DNA from: Thermoplasmata archaeon | Lineage (GTDB): Archaea > Thermoplasmatota > Thermoplasmata > Sysuiplasmatales > Sysuiplasmataceae | Assembly (NCBI GenBank): GCA_021806165.1 | Contig: JAJZXY010000001.1 | Coordinates: 76,836-140,835, forward strand | DNA: 64,000 nucleotides | Reading direction: 5' to 3' | Shown: in pieces, positions 1-8,999 of the stretch | Layout: the number at the start of each line of letters is the position of its first letter | How positions within the stretch are numbered: the first letter of the stretch is position 1 | Program-made: the position numbers and the translations under genes | The notes under the pieces: generated by a model | The model's input: only the letters and a program-made list of their open reading frames with translations | Told to the model about the DNA's origin: nothing | Databases searched by the model: none

Positions 1-1
1 C

Positions 2-316
2 CTAGAAGGAGCACCGCAGGCCAGGGGCATCGTGCTGGAGAAGGTGGGTATAGAGGCCAAGCAGCCCAACTCCGCCATAAGGAAGTGCGTGAAGGTGCAG
101 CTCATAAAGAACGGGAGGCAGGTCACTGCCTTTGCGGTCGGTGACGGCGCAATCAACTTCATCGATGAGCACGATGAGGTGCTCGTCGAGGGAATAGGCG
201 GCAGGATGGGGAGGTCGTACGGCGACATACCGGGTGTGCGCTTCAAGGTCATAAAGGTCAACAATGTATCCCTGAACGAACTCGTCAGGGGAAGGAAGGA
301 GAAGCCTGTCAGGTGA
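2..316 (+). CDS. rps12: 30S ribosomal protein S12 (uS12), 5' truncated
   Basis: Ribosomal protein uS12 of the small-subunit decoding centre. The reading frame is open from base 2 and has no start inside the window, so the N-terminus is missing. The visible part contains the conserved stretch with [10 protein letters not shown] and a basic C-terminus ending RGRKEKPVR. It is the first gene of an archaeal str operon; its TGA stop lies inside AGGTGA, which serves as the Shine-Dalgarno of rps7. Identity is clear from the conserved core. Confidence 0.96.
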   Translation, partial: LEGAPQARGIVLEKVGIEAKQPNSAIRKCVKVQLIKNGRQVTAFAVGDGAINFIDEHDEVLVEGIGGRMGRSYGDIPGVRFKVIKVNNVSLNELVRGRKEKPVR

Positions 317-321
317 GCAAT

Positions 322-969
322 ATGCCAGATGAGAATTACGAAGAGGAGCAGGAACAGGCGGAGGAGAGCCCGAAGGAGGAGCAGCAGCCTGAGAACGTCC
401 TGCTCTACAATGCACTCCTGTTCGGGCAGTATGACCTCTCGGAGGTCACCGTGTCCGATGCGGGCCTTGCAAGTTACATCAACCTCACGCCCGTATACAT
501 TCCGCACTCGTCCGGAAGGCATGCAAGCAGAAACTTCGGGAAGATGAAGGTCAACATAGTCGAGCGCCTGACGAACCAGATGATGCGCACCGAAACATAC
601 ACAGGAAAGAAGAACAAGTCGCTCAAGGTGGTCGAGGAGGCGTTCGCGATTGTCAAGAAGAAAACGAACAAGAACCCGGTGCAGCTCCTTGTCCTTGCAA
701 TAGAGCATGCGGCGCCGAGGGAGGAGATCACAAGACTCCAGTTCGGCGGCATTTCAGTTCCAAAGGCGGTGGATGTCTCATCCTCGAGGCGCCTGGACAT
801 TGCATTGCGCTACATCTGCCAGGGAGCTGTCGCCACATCGCATGGTTCGGCCAAGCCGATAGCCCAGTGCCTGGCGGACGAGATAATACTTGCTTCAAAC
901 GGCGACATGAACAGCTCGTCTGTTTCCAAGAGGGACGAGATCGAAAGAGTGGCCATGTCAGCCAGATGA
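322..969 (+). CDS. rps7: 30S ribosomal protein S7 (uS7)
   Basis: uS7 nucleates the head of the small subunit by binding 16S rRNA. The protein has an acidic N-terminal tail (EEEQEQAEE) typical of archaeal forms, the NPVQLLVLAIEHAAPREE core and a C-terminus ending in RVAMSAR. A GTG at 313 is in frame, but I prefer ATG at 322 because AGGTGA (311-316) sits five bases before it and would be part of the coding region otherwise. About 215 aa. It follows rps12 and precedes EF-2 in the same operon. Confidence 0.95.
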   Translation: MPDENYEEEQEQAEESPKEEQQPENVLLYNALLFGQYDLSEVTVSDAGLASYINLTPVYIPHSSGRHASRNFGKMKVNIVERLTNQMMRTETYTGKKNKSLKVVEEAFAIVKKKTNKNPVQLLVLAIEHAAPREEITRLQFGGISVPKAVDVSSSRRLDIALRYICQGAVATSHGSAKPIAQCLADEIILASNGDMNSSSVSKRDEIERVAMSAR

Positions 970-987
970 TTTTTGCAGGCGATTGAA

Positions 988-3900
988 TTGGGAAGAAAGG
1001 AAGACAACATTGCCAGGGCCACGGCGATCATGGGCAAGCCCGAATTCATCAGGAATATCGGGACTGCGGCCCACATCGACCATGGCAAGTGCATGACAGC
1101 GGATTCGATGGTTTTTGTGAACGGCTCTTGGATATCGGCGGGAGAGCTGTACTCCATACATGCATCCGGAACCCCCGTGCTCGATGACGGTGAGCAGACT
1201 GTGTATGAGGCTGGAGGCGGGGATTACACGCTCTCTCTCAGCACACCTTCTCTCAGCCTGGGCAGGAGGCGCATCACGCATGTCTGGAAGATCAGGAATG
1301 ATTCACCGCTGCTGACAGTCAGGCCCTCAAGCGGACCTTCCGTTACAGTCACTCCTGAACATAAGTTCCTTGTCCTGAGGGAGGGCGGCATCGAGGACAT
1401 ACCGTCATCGCTGATCAGGAAAGGGGACTTGCTGCTCGCACCCGGCTCCGTCCAGCTCAATGATGGCGAGGTCCGGGATGAATCAATGCTCCCGCACCCT
1501 GGCAGCGGGTCACAGACTCTGGTCGAGAAGGCGGCCAGGCATCTGGTCGCGGGCGGTGCGGACGAGCTCTCCGCAATGGCCACATCGCTCCTCATGGGCG
1601 ACGCCAGGCGTGCAGGCATACTCACCAGCCTCGGGGAGCGGTCAGTCCGGGCATTTGTTTCTGCACTGCTGTCGGAAGCCGGGAGCAGCGGCCTCTCTTC
1701 AATCGGCAGCAGCTCACTCATGACACTTTCGCTCGCAATGCTCCGCTTCGGTGTAAGGCTTCATGGCGATTCCACCGACGAGCGCGCTCTCGCTGACGAT
1801 GCCTACCTCCTGTCTGAATGGGTCAGGGGAGGGAATGCGGCGCAGGGCGGGTTCGCCCCCGCAATCTCCACCGAAAGCGGCCCGGGCCTGCTCTCGCTGC
1901 AGGCATCCATCCTTGAGGCCGGGCTTATTGCCGTGCCCGTCGACGAGGTGAGCAGCTCTTTCGAGGAATTTGTCTATGATTTCAGCGTCGAGGAGACGCA
2001 CAACCTGCTCGTTAACGGCCTCATAATCCACAACACGACGCTCAGCGACAACCTGATTGCAGGCGCAGGAATGATGAGCGAAGACCTCGCGGGAAAGCAG
2101 CTGCTGCTCGATTTTGACGAACAGGAGCAGGCGCGCGGAATCACAATCAACGCCGCTAACGCCTCCATGGTCGAATCAATCGAAGGCAACGATTTCCTGA
2201 TCAACCTCATCGACACCCCCGGTCATGTCGACTTCGGCGGCGACGTCACCCGTGCGATGCGCGCCATCGACGGCGTCCTCATACTTGTGGATGCTGTCGA
2301 GCAGGTGATGCCGCAGACCGAGACTGTCATCAGGCAGGCCCTCAAGGAGAGGGTCAGGCCCATCCTGTTTGTCAACAAGGTGGACAGGCTGATCAACGAG
2401 CTCAAGGTCACCCCGGAGGATATGCAGAAGCGTTTCATCGCCATAATCAATGATGTCAACAAGCGGATAGCAGCCGCTGCTCCCGAGGGGCTGAAGAAGC
2501 TATGGGGTGTGAAGGTGGAGGATGACACCGTCCTCTTCGGCAGCGCCTACAACAACTGGGCAATCTCGGCATCATACATGAAGAAGACAGCCATCACGTT
2601 CCCGGACATATACAACCACCTGAAGAACAACGACCAGAAGACGCTTGCTCAGAAGATACCTCTACACAAGGTGGTGCTTGAAGCAGTCATAAAGAATCAT
2701 CCCAACCCGCTGGAGGCACAGAAGCTCAGGATACCCACAATATGGAAGGGGGATCTGGAGTCTGATGTTGGCAAGGCGCTGGTTTCAGTGGACCCGGAGG
2801 GTCCGACGATCTTCATGGTGACGAAGATCATCATTGACCCGCACGCCGGGGAGGTTGCGGTCGGCAGGCTGTTCTCAGGGACAATAAGGAGGGGCCAGGA
2901 GCTCTACGTATCGGGCATCGCCGGCACAAACAGGGTGCAGACCGTCTCCCTTGCAGTGGGCGCAGACAGGATCCCGGTTGAATCAGTCCAGGCCGGCAAC
3001 ATAGCTGCCGTCACAGGGCTCAAGGACGCCATTGCAGGTTCCACAGTCGCCTCCATCGAGGGCGTCGAACCCTTCGAGAAGATGGTCCACTACAGCGAGC
3101 CTGTTGTCACCGTTGCGATCGAGGCAAAGCAGATGAAGGACCTTCCGAAGCTCATAGAGGTCCTCCGTTCAATTGCAAAAGCAGATCCATCCATCTCGGT
3201 TGAGATAAACAGCGAGACGGGGGAGCATCTGCTGAGCGGCATGGGCGAACTGCACCTTGATGTGACCCAGTACCGCATCATCAATGATTACAAGACGGAC
3301 ATCAATGCATCCAAGCCGATAGTTGTCTACCGCGAGAGCGTGGAAGGAAGGGGCGGGCCGTTCGAAGGGAAGTCACCGAACAAGCACAACCGCTTCTATG
3401 TCGTGGTGGAACCTCTCGAGGAGGCCATAGTCAAGGCAATTTCCGAAGGGGAGATCAAGGTTGACGGCAGGATCAAGGATTCCAAGGCCCTGGCAAGGAA
3501 GCTCCAGGATCTGGGCATGGAGAGGGACGAGGCCAGGGGCGTCCAGATGTTCCACGAGAGCAATGTCCTGATAGACTACACCAAGGGAATTCAGTATCTG
3601 TTCGAAACGATGGAACTGTGCAAGCAGGCGTTCGAGGAGGCAATGCGCCTCGGTCCCCTTGCGCAGGAGAAGTGCATGCATGTAAAGGTGAAGATTGTGG
3701 ACGCAAAGCTTCACGAGGACAGCATACACAGGGGTCCCGCTCAGGTTATTCCTGCAACCAGGTCCGCCATCTACGGCGCCATGGCTGTTGCGGGCAGGAT
3801 GCTCTACGAGCCCGTGCAGAGGATTTACATCAATGTGCCCCCGGATGTCATGGGAGATGCCATAAGGGAATTGCAGCAGAGGCGTGGCGTCATACAGGAC

Positions 3901-4131
3901 ATGAGGCAGGACGGCGAGAACACAGTCATCGAGGCGATGGCACCTGTCGCCGAGATGTTCGGCTTTGCAAGCGCCATCAGGAGCGCAACGCAGGGGAGGG
4001 CCCTCTGGTCCACCGAAAATGCAGGTTACGAGAAGGTCCCGAAGGAGATAGCCGACAAGGTTGTCCCGGACATCAGGAAGAGGAAGGGACTCAATCCTCA
4101 GCCCTACGAGGCCAGCTACTACTCAGATTAG
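988..4131 (+). CDS. fusA: Elongation factor 2, intein-containing precursor
   Basis: GTPase that drives ribosomal translocation. The start is placed at TTG 988, giving the family N-terminus MGRKEDNIA; an upstream TTG at 973 is also possible. Precursor residues 29-34 (HIDHGK) are the G1 P-loop; a 315-residue intein begins right after this Lys, and the loop resumes with TTLSDNL after it. Removing it gives 732 aa, the usual archaeal EF-2 length. The DTPGHVDF and NKVDR GTPase motifs follow. The diphthamide-site His lies in HRGPAQ, residue 914 of the precursor and 599 of the spliced protein. The end overlaps a convergent gene by 9 bases. EF-2 identity is certain; splicing is inferred from intact motifs. 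Confidence 0.96.
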   Translation: MGRKEDNIARATAIMGKPEFIRNIGTAAHIDHGKCMTADSMVFVNGSWISAGELYSIHASGTPVLDDGEQTVYEAGGGDYTLSLSTPSLSLGRRRITHVWKIRNDSPLLTVRPSSGPSVTVTPEHKFLVLREGGIEDIPSSLIRKGDLLLAPGSVQLNDGEVRDESMLPHPGSGSQTLVEKAARHLVAGGADELSAMATSLLMGDARRAGILTSLGERSVRAFVSALLSEAGSSGLSSIGSSSLMTLSLAMLRFGVRLHGDSTDERALADDAYLLSEWVRGGNAAQGGFAPAISTESGPGLLSLQASILEAGLIAVPVDEVSSSFEEFVYDFSVEETHNLLVNGLIIHNTTLSDNLIAGAGMMSEDLAGKQLLLDFDEQEQARGITINAANASMVESIEGNDFLINLIDTPGHVDFGGDVTRAMRAIDGVLILVDAVEQVMPQTETVIRQALKERVRPILFVNKVDRLINELKVTPEDMQKRFIAIINDVNKRIAAAAPEGLKKLWGVKVEDDTVLFGSAYNNWAISASYMKKTAITFPDIYNHLKNNDQKTLAQKIPLHKVVLEAVIKNHPNPLEAQKLRIPTIWKGDLESDVGKALVSVDPEGPTIFMVTKIIIDPHAGEVAVGRLFSGTIRRGQELYVSGIAGTNRVQTVSLAVGADRIPVESVQAGNIAAVTGLKDAIAGSTVASIEGVEPFEKMVHYSEPVVTVAIEAKQMKDLPKLIEVLRSIAKADPSISVEINSETGEHLLSGMGELHLDVTQYRIINDYKTDINASKPIVVYRESVEGRGGPFEGKSPNKHNRFYVVVEPLEEAIVKAISEGEIKVDGRIKDSKALARKLQDLGMERDEARGVQMFHESNVLIDYTKGIQYLFETMELCKQAFEEAMRLGPLAQEKCMHVKVKIVDAKLHEDSIHRGPAQVIPATRSAIYGAMAVAGRMLYEPVQRIYINVPPDVMGDAIRELQQRRGVIQDMRQDGENTVIEAMAPVAEMFGFASAIRSATQGRALWSTENAGYEKVPKEIADKVVPDIRKRKGLNPQPYEASYYSD
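1090..2034 (+). mobile_element. Intein in the EF-2 P-loop, decayed homing endonuclease
   Basis: In-frame protein intron of 315 residues between HIDHGK and TTLSDNL of the EF-2 G1 loop. Splicing motifs are present: Cys1 in block A (CMTADSMVFVNG), TPEHKFLV in block B with the Thr and His, and block F/G YDFSVEETHNLLV followed by NGLIIHN, with terminal His-Asn. The +1 extein residue is Thr. In the middle, RAFVSALLSEAG followed by a helix ending RFGVRL resembles a LAGLIDADG motif and its downstream helix, but the acidic catalytic position is Ala and no second motif is seen. I infer a splicing-competent intein whose endonuclease is degenerate. Codon use matches the host gene, which suggests long residence. 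Confidence 0.93.
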
Positions 4132-4704
4132 GCCAGCGGCAAGAATTGCGAAATAGGCGGCGAACAGCAGCATCAGCACTGAAGAGGCGACCGCCACCGC
4201 CTCCTCCCCGCGCGGCCTGCCTCCTGCGCCTGCATGGAGTGCGGCAGGGAAGGCCACTATCCAGACCGCGACCGCTGTGAAGAGTCCGGTGAAAAGTACC
4301 AGCCCGCCGAGGTAGGCGAACGCCAGGCCCGCTGTCAGCCACCAGAGAATCTGGAAAGGGTTGGTCACTCCCATGACAAGCGCCCTTGCATACGTCCTGG
4401 CTCCAGCCCGCCGCTCCGCCCTCTTTCTCCTCCCCGCATACATGGCCACTCCCATATAACCCGCAACCAGCGCCCCCGCGGCGTAAATCAGGCGGATCCA
4501 TGAACCGTTACCAGCAACAGAATGGAGAAGGAAGACCGCGGCGCCAAGCAGGAGGTCCGCGCTCATGGCGCCTGCACCGGTCAGCATCCCCCTCCTCGAC
4601 GAAACCACTGATTCACCGGCTATCAGCGCATTCATGGGCCCGGGGGGAATTGTCAGCGAAAAGCCGAGTCCCATGCCGAAAAGGAAGAGGTATAAGCCCT
4701 GCAC
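4123..4704 (-). CDS. LysE/RhtB-family amino-acid exporter
   Basis: Predicted inner-membrane efflux protein of about 193 aa. The family signature is visible near the N-terminus: GFSLTIPPGPMNAL. After it come several hydrophobic helices, a central basic loop (YAGRRKRAERRAG) and TNPFQILWW, which matches the second conserved region. The open frame runs to 4821, but its first 40 residues are Arg-rich and not family-like, so GTG 4704 is the preferred start. It lies antisense between EF-2 and EF-1alpha, interrupting the str operon, and its last 9 bases overlap the end of EF-2. The substrate is unknown; cationic or small neutral amino acids are typical for the family. Confidence 0.8.
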   Translation of the reverse strand: MQGLYLFLFGMGLGFSLTIPPGPMNALIAGESVVSSRRGMLTGAGAMSADLLLGAAVFLLHSVAGNGSWIRLIYAAGALVAGYMGVAMYAGRRKRAERRAGARTYARALVMGVTNPFQILWWLTAGLAFAYLGGLVLFTGLFTAVAVWIVAFPAALHAGAGGRPRGEEAVAVASSVLMLLFAAYFAILAAGLI

Positions 4705-4831
4705 CGCGCACCACCCGGCCGCCACAGCCCTCAGGCGCCTCCCGGAGAGCAGCACACTCCGCCTCTCCCCCCGCTCCTTCCGCCAATATCTGGACCCCCG
4801 GGCGGCCTGTTCCCGCGACAAGATGAAATAA

Positions 4832-4838
4832 TTATATA
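4832..4838 (+). promoter_or_regulatory. TATA box for the EF-1alpha/S10 transcript
   Basis: TTATATA lies in an AT-rich stretch 49-55 bases before the ATG at 4887, predicting a start of transcription near 4860 and a short leader. A second AT stretch at 4866-4873 is too close to the start codon for a TBP site. The box shows that tuf is transcribed separately from EF-2, as expected with a reverse-strand gene between them. Confidence 0.6.
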
Positions 4839-4886
4839 CATGACCGTGATTGATTAGCGAATCCCATATAAAAGAGAGTGTTCAGT

Positions 4887-6164
4887 ATGGCTAACAAACC
4901 CCATCTTAATATAGTCTTCATAGGCCACGTCGACCACGGAAAGTCCACATTGGTAGGTAGGATGCTCTTCAATACAAAAAGCATCGATCAGTACCTTATT
5001 GACAAATACAAGAAAGAGGCAGAGGAGAAGGGAAAGGCAACCTTCGAATTTGCATGGGTCATGGACAGCCTCAAGGAAGAGAGGGAGAGGGGGGTCACAA
5101 TCGATGTCTCCCACAGGCGCTTTGACACGCAGAAGTATTATTTCACGATCATAGATGCACCTGGCCACAGGGATTTCGTCAAGAACATGATCACAGGGAC
5201 GAGCCAGGCCGATGCAGCCGTCCTTGTAGTGGACGCGGGCAAGGGACCCGAGGCACAGACAAAGGAACATGTGTTCCTCGCAAGGACGCTTGGCGTCACC
5301 CAGCTCATCGTCGCCATCAACAAGATGGACGCGACGCAGCCCGCGTATTCCCAGGAGGCGTTTGAGAAGACCAAGAAGGCAGTCACAGACCTTCTCAAGT
5401 CTGTCCGCTACAAGGTCGAGGATGTGCCTTTCATACCAGTCAGCGCCTACAAGGGCGACAACACAACTGAGGCTTCAGCCAACATGGGCTGGTACAAGGG
5501 AAACACTCTCCTTCAGACGCTCGACAACCTCAAGGAACCGCCCAAGGTCACGGACAAGCCGCTCAGGCTTCCTGTGCAGGACGTCTACACAATCACAGGC
5601 ATAGGCACTGTCCCTGTCGGAAGGGTGGAGACGGGCATACTGAAGAAGGATATGAAGATAGTATTCATGCCCTCCAACAAGACAGGTGAAGTCAAGTCCA
5701 TCGAAATGCACCATGAAACAATGGATGCAGCCTACCCCGGCGACAATGTGGGATTCAACGTCAGGGGCCTTGCAAAGACAGACATCAAGAGGGGAGACGT
5801 GGCCGGCCCGACCGACTCCGTTCCCACGGTGGCAAAGTCATTTGTGGGGCAGATTGCAGTGCTGAACCACCCGAGCGTCATCACCGTCGGGTACACGCCA
5901 GTGTTCCACTGCCACACATCCCAGATAGCATGCACTTTCACAGAGCTTCAGAAGAAGATGGATCCGGGCACAGGCGGTGTCAAGGAGGAGAATCCGCAGA
6001 TGCTCAAGACGGGCGACGTTGCGTTCGTCAGGATTGAGCCTACGAAGCCTATGGTCATCGAGAAGGCTTCTGAGTTCCCCCAGCTCGGCAGGTTTGCAAT
6101 AAGGGACATGGGACAGACGGTTGCCGCAGGGGTTTGCGTCGACGTCGAGAAGAGAACCCTCTGA
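4887..6164 (+). CDS. tuf: Elongation factor 1-alpha
   Basis: GTPase that delivers aminoacyl-tRNA to the ribosome. The N-terminus [19 protein letters not shown] starts at ATG 4887; GTG 4878 in the same frame would add only MFS and is not needed. G motifs seen: [17 protein letters not shown] and NKMDA. About 425 aa, the normal archaeal length. It has its own promoter upstream, and rps10 follows 16 bases after its stop, so the two are very likely co-transcribed. Confidence 0.97.
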   Translation: MANKPHLNIVFIGHVDHGKSTLVGRMLFNTKSIDQYLIDKYKKEAEEKGKATFEFAWVMDSLKEERERGVTIDVSHRRFDTQKYYFTIIDAPGHRDFVKNMITGTSQADAAVLVVDAGKGPEAQTKEHVFLARTLGVTQLIVAINKMDATQPAYSQEAFEKTKKAVTDLLKSVRYKVEDVPFIPVSAYKGDNTTEASANMGWYKGNTLLQTLDNLKEPPKVTDKPLRLPVQDVYTITGIGTVPVGRVETGILKKDMKIVFMPSNKTGEVKSIEMHHETMDAAYPGDNVGFNVRGLAKTDIKRGDVAGPTDSVPTVAKSFVGQIAVLNHPSVITVGYTPVFHCHTSQIACTFTELQKKMDPGTGGVKEENPQMLKTGDVAFVRIEPTKPMVIEKASEFPQLGRFAIRDMGQTVAAGVCVDVEKRTL

Positions 6165-6180
6165 GTGAAGTGGTGGGAAA

Positions 6181-6495
6181 GTGGCACAGAAGGCACGTAT
6201 TTCACTGAGCGGCACCGACCCGAGAACGATTGATTCGGTCTGCAGCCAGATCAAGCAGATAGCCCAGAAGACGGGCGTCAACATGAGCGGGCCTGTGCCT
6301 CTTCCCACGAAGCACATGCAGGTCCCGGTCAGGAAGAGCCCCGACGGTGAGGGAAGCGCCACATGGGACAGGTGGGAGATGCGCATTCACAAGCGCATGA
6401 TTGACATGGACGCAGAGGATGACAGGGCACTGAGGCAGCTGATGAGGATCCAGGTGCCCGATGGCGTGAACATCGAGATAGTTCTCCGGAGCTGA
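6181..6495 (+). CDS. rps10: 30S ribosomal protein S10 (uS10)
   Basis: Small-subunit head protein of 104 aa. It shows the conserved GPVPLPTK motif and HKRMIDM, and ends in VNIEIVLRS. The start is GTG 6181, with GGTGG a few bases upstream. It closes the tuf-rps10 pair as in many archaea. Identity is secure from length, motifs and neighbour. Confidence 0.96.
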   Translation: MAQKARISLSGTDPRTIDSVCSQIKQIAQKTGVNMSGPVPLPTKHMQVPVRKSPDGEGSATWDRWEMRIHKRMIDMDAEDDRALRQLMRIQVPDGVNIEIVLRS

Positions 6496-6572
6496 AACTG
6501 TCTCGGGGGCGAAGCGTTAAATTGTTCGCAGGACAATCATCATCCTATGCGGACTGACGGGGATGTGTAGTC

Positions 6573-7493
6573 TTGAAGTCGTTCGTCAAGGTATCCGCGC
6601 CTGCAACAATAGCCAATTTCGGTCCAGGATTTGACACCTTCGGCCTTGCGCTGGAGGAGCCGAGGGATGTAATAGAACTGAGCATGGATGTCTATGAGAC
6701 TGTCATAGAGACCGTCCCCGACTATTCAATACCCACCAAGAAGAATGCTGCGTTTGCGGCTGCAAGCTCACTCGCCTGGAAGCACAGGATAAACACACCT
6801 TTCCACATGAAGATTATCAAGGGCGTCAGGCCCGGCAGCGGCATAGGAAGCAGCGCAGCCTCATCCGTGGGCGCAGCGCTTGCAATGGCCGTTGCCATGG
6901 ACAACGACGTCAAGGATGACGAACTGATACAGGCCTCGTCAATGGGCGAGAAGATGGCCTCAGGCACTGCGCACATAGACAATGTCACAGCGTCACTGCT
7001 GGGAGGGTTCACCATGGTTACATCAAGGTCACCCGTGGAGGTCCTTTCCATACCGCCTGATGAACTTCCTTCGTTCAAGATAGTGGTTGCCCTTCCGGAC
7101 ATGGTGCTGGAGACACGGAGGTCAAGGGCCATCATACCGAAGACCGTCCCCATCGAGAAGGCTGTGGAGAACATAATGCTCAGCTCGTCAATGGTCTATG
7201 CCATGATGAAGAGGGATGTGCCCTCAATCGGCAAGTACCTGCGCGACGAGCTCATACTCCCCTACAGGAAGCCTCTCATACCAGGCTACGACAGGGTCCA
7301 GAAGGCTGCGATGGATGCCGGGGCGCTGGGCGTCTCAATCTCGGGCGCAGGACCGGCGGTTTTTGCAATTTCAGACGGCGGCGCAAAGGAGATAGCCAAG
7401 GGAATGGAGGCTGCCTTCAAATCGGCAGGCTTCAGTTCGCAGACATTCGTAACGAAGCCTGGAAGAGGGGCAGAGGTCATCGAGGCGCGCTGA
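6573..7493 (+). CDS. thrB: Homoserine kinase (GHMP family)
   Basis: Phosphorylates homoserine for threonine synthesis. The 306-residue protein has the ThrB N-terminus VSAPATIANFGPGFD, the GHMP ATP-binding loop PGSGIGSSAASS at residues 87-98, and the C-terminal GVSISGAGPAVFA motif. The start is TTG 6573; no better start gives the family N-terminus. A GHMP family member could act on another substrate, but the ANFGPGFD and SGAGP motifs match homoserine kinases well. No other threonine gene is nearby. Confidence 0.9.
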   Translation: MKSFVKVSAPATIANFGPGFDTFGLALEEPRDVIELSMDVYETVIETVPDYSIPTKKNAAFAAASSLAWKHRINTPFHMKIIKGVRPGSGIGSSAASSVGAALAMAVAMDNDVKDDELIQASSMGEKMASGTAHIDNVTASLLGGFTMVTSRSPVEVLSIPPDELPSFKIVVALPDMVLETRRSRAIIPKTVPIEKAVENIMLSSSMVYAMMKRDVPSIGKYLRDELILPYRKPLIPGYDRVQKAAMDAGALGVSISGAGPAVFAISDGGAKEIAKGMEAAFKSAGFSSQTFVTKPGRGAEVIEAR

Positions 7494-7541
7494 CTTGCCG
7501 CAACAGGTTTATTAACACTGCAACATTGATGCACGGATCGG

Positions 7542-7642
7542 GCGAGGATGGCCCAGCCTGGCAAGGCGATGGATTGCTAAACGCAGTGCAAACATCCATT
7601 GTCCGAAAGGACTCGGGGGTTCAAATCCCCCTCCTCGCGCCA
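7542..7642 (+). tRNA. tRNA-Ser(GCU), with 14-nt intron and encoded CCA
   Basis: Type II tRNA. Acceptor GCGAGGA (7542-7548) pairs with TCCTCGC (7632-7638); discriminator G, then CCA at 7640-7642. D-stem GCC/GGC; long variable arm GTCC-GAAA-GGAC; T-arm GGGGG-TTCAAAT-CCCCC. The anticodon stem ATGGA/TCCAT encloses 21 bases instead of 7, explained by a 14-base intron after position 37. The anticodon GCT is at 7576-7578. The spliced body is 84 nt without CCA. The first bases of the next gene's open frame overlap it, but that gene starts later. Confidence 0.95.
7580..7593 (+). other. tRNA-Ser intron (14 nt, canonical 37/38 position)
   Basis: The pre-tRNA forms a textbook bulge-helix-bulge: stem ATGGA/TCCAT, 3-base bulge ACA, 4-bp helix TTGC/GCAA, 3-base bulge TAA. 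Cutting after the second base of each bulge removes 14 bases between positions 37 and 38. The intron is close to the minimum size for such an element. Confidence 0.9.
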
Positions 7643-7662
7643 CCCTCCCGCCGCGGGCGATA

Positions 7663-7670
7663 TTCTTTTA
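7663..7670 (+). promoter_or_regulatory. TATA-like box before the e-MtaB gene
   Basis: TTCTTTTA lies about 28 bases before GTG 7695, so transcription would begin at or next to the start codon. It supports GTG 7695 as the start of a leaderless message. Confidence 0.4.
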
Positions 7671-7694
7671 CACGCGCTCCGCTTCAGCTCCTCC

Positions 7695-8972
7695 GTGAAG
7701 GCATATATCGAGTCGCACGGCTGCACCATGAACTATGGAGAGGGCAGGCTGGCAAGGTCGAGGATGGAAGCTTCCGGCTACACGTTCGTCTCATCCCCGG
7801 AGGATGCAGACGTCCTCCTGCTCAACACATGCGGCGTAATAGGCCTCACCGAGAACAGCATGATGAGGCGCATCGGGGAGCTCGGCGCCCTCGGCAAGCA
7901 GCTTCTTGTCACGGGCTGTCTCGCTCCATTGAGGGAGAGGGAGATACGCCTCGCCTCCCCGGGCGCCATGGTCTTCGCCCCGTCAGACTTCCAGGCGCTT
8001 GACTCCATGCTCAACCTGAAGATCGGGAGGGACATGGACTGCTGGAACGACGCAACCTCCAATGACATCATAGTCCCGGTACAGCAGGGATGCCTCTCCC
8101 TCTGCACCTACTGCTTCAGCAGACTCGCAAGGGGAAATGTGAGGAGCATCAGGCCTGAAAGGGTTCTCTCGATGATAAGGTCCAGCATATCCCCCGGGAC
8201 AACAAGGGAGATCATGCTGTCGGGGATGGACACCATAACCTACGGCAGGGACATAGGCACGACCCTCCCGGAGCTGCTGAGGAGCATCTCGGCGCTGGAG
8301 GGCGATTTCAGGGTGAGGGTTGGAATGATGAACCCATCGCTGCTCACACCGCTGCTCGACGAACTCCTCGACGCCTTCAGCGACCCGAGGATATACAGGT
8401 TCTTCCACATACCCTTCCAGAGCGGCTCCGAGGGCGTGCTGAAGCGCATGAAGCGGGGAAACACCGCCTCCCGGTTCCTCGAGATTGTGGCAAGGGTGAG
8501 GGAGAGGTATCCGGACATGACCCTCTCCACCGACATAATAGTCGGCTTCCCCGGGGAGAGCGAGGATGATTTTGACAGGAGCCTGGAGGTCATGTCGGAG
8601 GCACGCCCCGATATTGTCAATGTCACAAGGTTCTCCGCCAGGCCAGGTACGCCCGCATCCGTTATGGACGGCCAGGTCCCGGGCTGGGTGATGAAGGAGA
8701 GGTCGAGGCGCGCCACGGCGCTGCGCTTCTCAATCTCAGCCGGACGCAACATCTCCTACGTCGGGAGGAGGGTGCAGGTGCTTGCCACTGAACGTGGCAA
8801 GAATGGTTTCACAATAGGCAGGCTTCAGAACTACAGGCAGGCCATCATCCGGGGGGAGCACATGCCAGGACAGATGGTGGATTGTGCCGTGACCGGCTAT
8901 TCGCCCGTGCACCTGGTTTGTGAGCCCCTCATCCGGGAGGTGGCCCCCAGGCAGGCGAGCAATAAGGCTTAA
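7695..8972 (+). CDS. tRNA t6A37 methylthiotransferase (e-MtaB/CDKAL1-like)
   Basis: Radical-SAM enzyme that adds a methylthio group to t6A at tRNA position 37. It has the MiaB/MtaB-type N-terminal domain with three cluster cysteines (C10 in HGCTMN, C46 in NTCG, C75 in TGC), then the radical-SAM CxxxCxxC at C133, C137 and C140 (GCLSLCTYC), then a C-terminal TRAM domain. About 425 aa. The GTG 7695 start gives KAYIESHGC, the normal N-terminus; the open frame upstream runs into tRNA-Ser. A t6A-making Sua5 protein lies 1.2 kb downstream on the other strand. The subgroup (t6A rather than i6A) follows from the archaeal setting. Confidence 0.9.
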   Translation: MKAYIESHGCTMNYGEGRLARSRMEASGYTFVSSPEDADVLLLNTCGVIGLTENSMMRRIGELGALGKQLLVTGCLAPLREREIRLASPGAMVFAPSDFQALDSMLNLKIGRDMDCWNDATSNDIIVPVQQGCLSLCTYCFSRLARGNVRSIRPERVLSMIRSSISPGTTREIMLSGMDTITYGRDIGTTLPELLRSISALEGDFRVRVGMMNPSLLTPLLDELLDAFSDPRIYRFFHIPFQSGSEGVLKRMKRGNTASRFLEIVARVRERYPDMTLSTDIIVGFPGESEDDFDRSLEVMSEARPDIVNVTRFSARPGTPASVMDGQVPGWVMKERSRRATALRFSISAGRNISYVGRRVQVLATERGKNGFTIGRLQNYRQAIIRGEHMPGQMVDCAVTGYSPVHLVCEPLIREVAPRQASNKA

Positions 8973-8999
8973 CTATGCACAACAAAATCAATCGCCCGG

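Noticed and set aside
1..415. Long reverse-strand frame opposite S12 and S7
   Set aside because: Shadow of two strongly conserved ribosomal genes, with no family motifs of its own.
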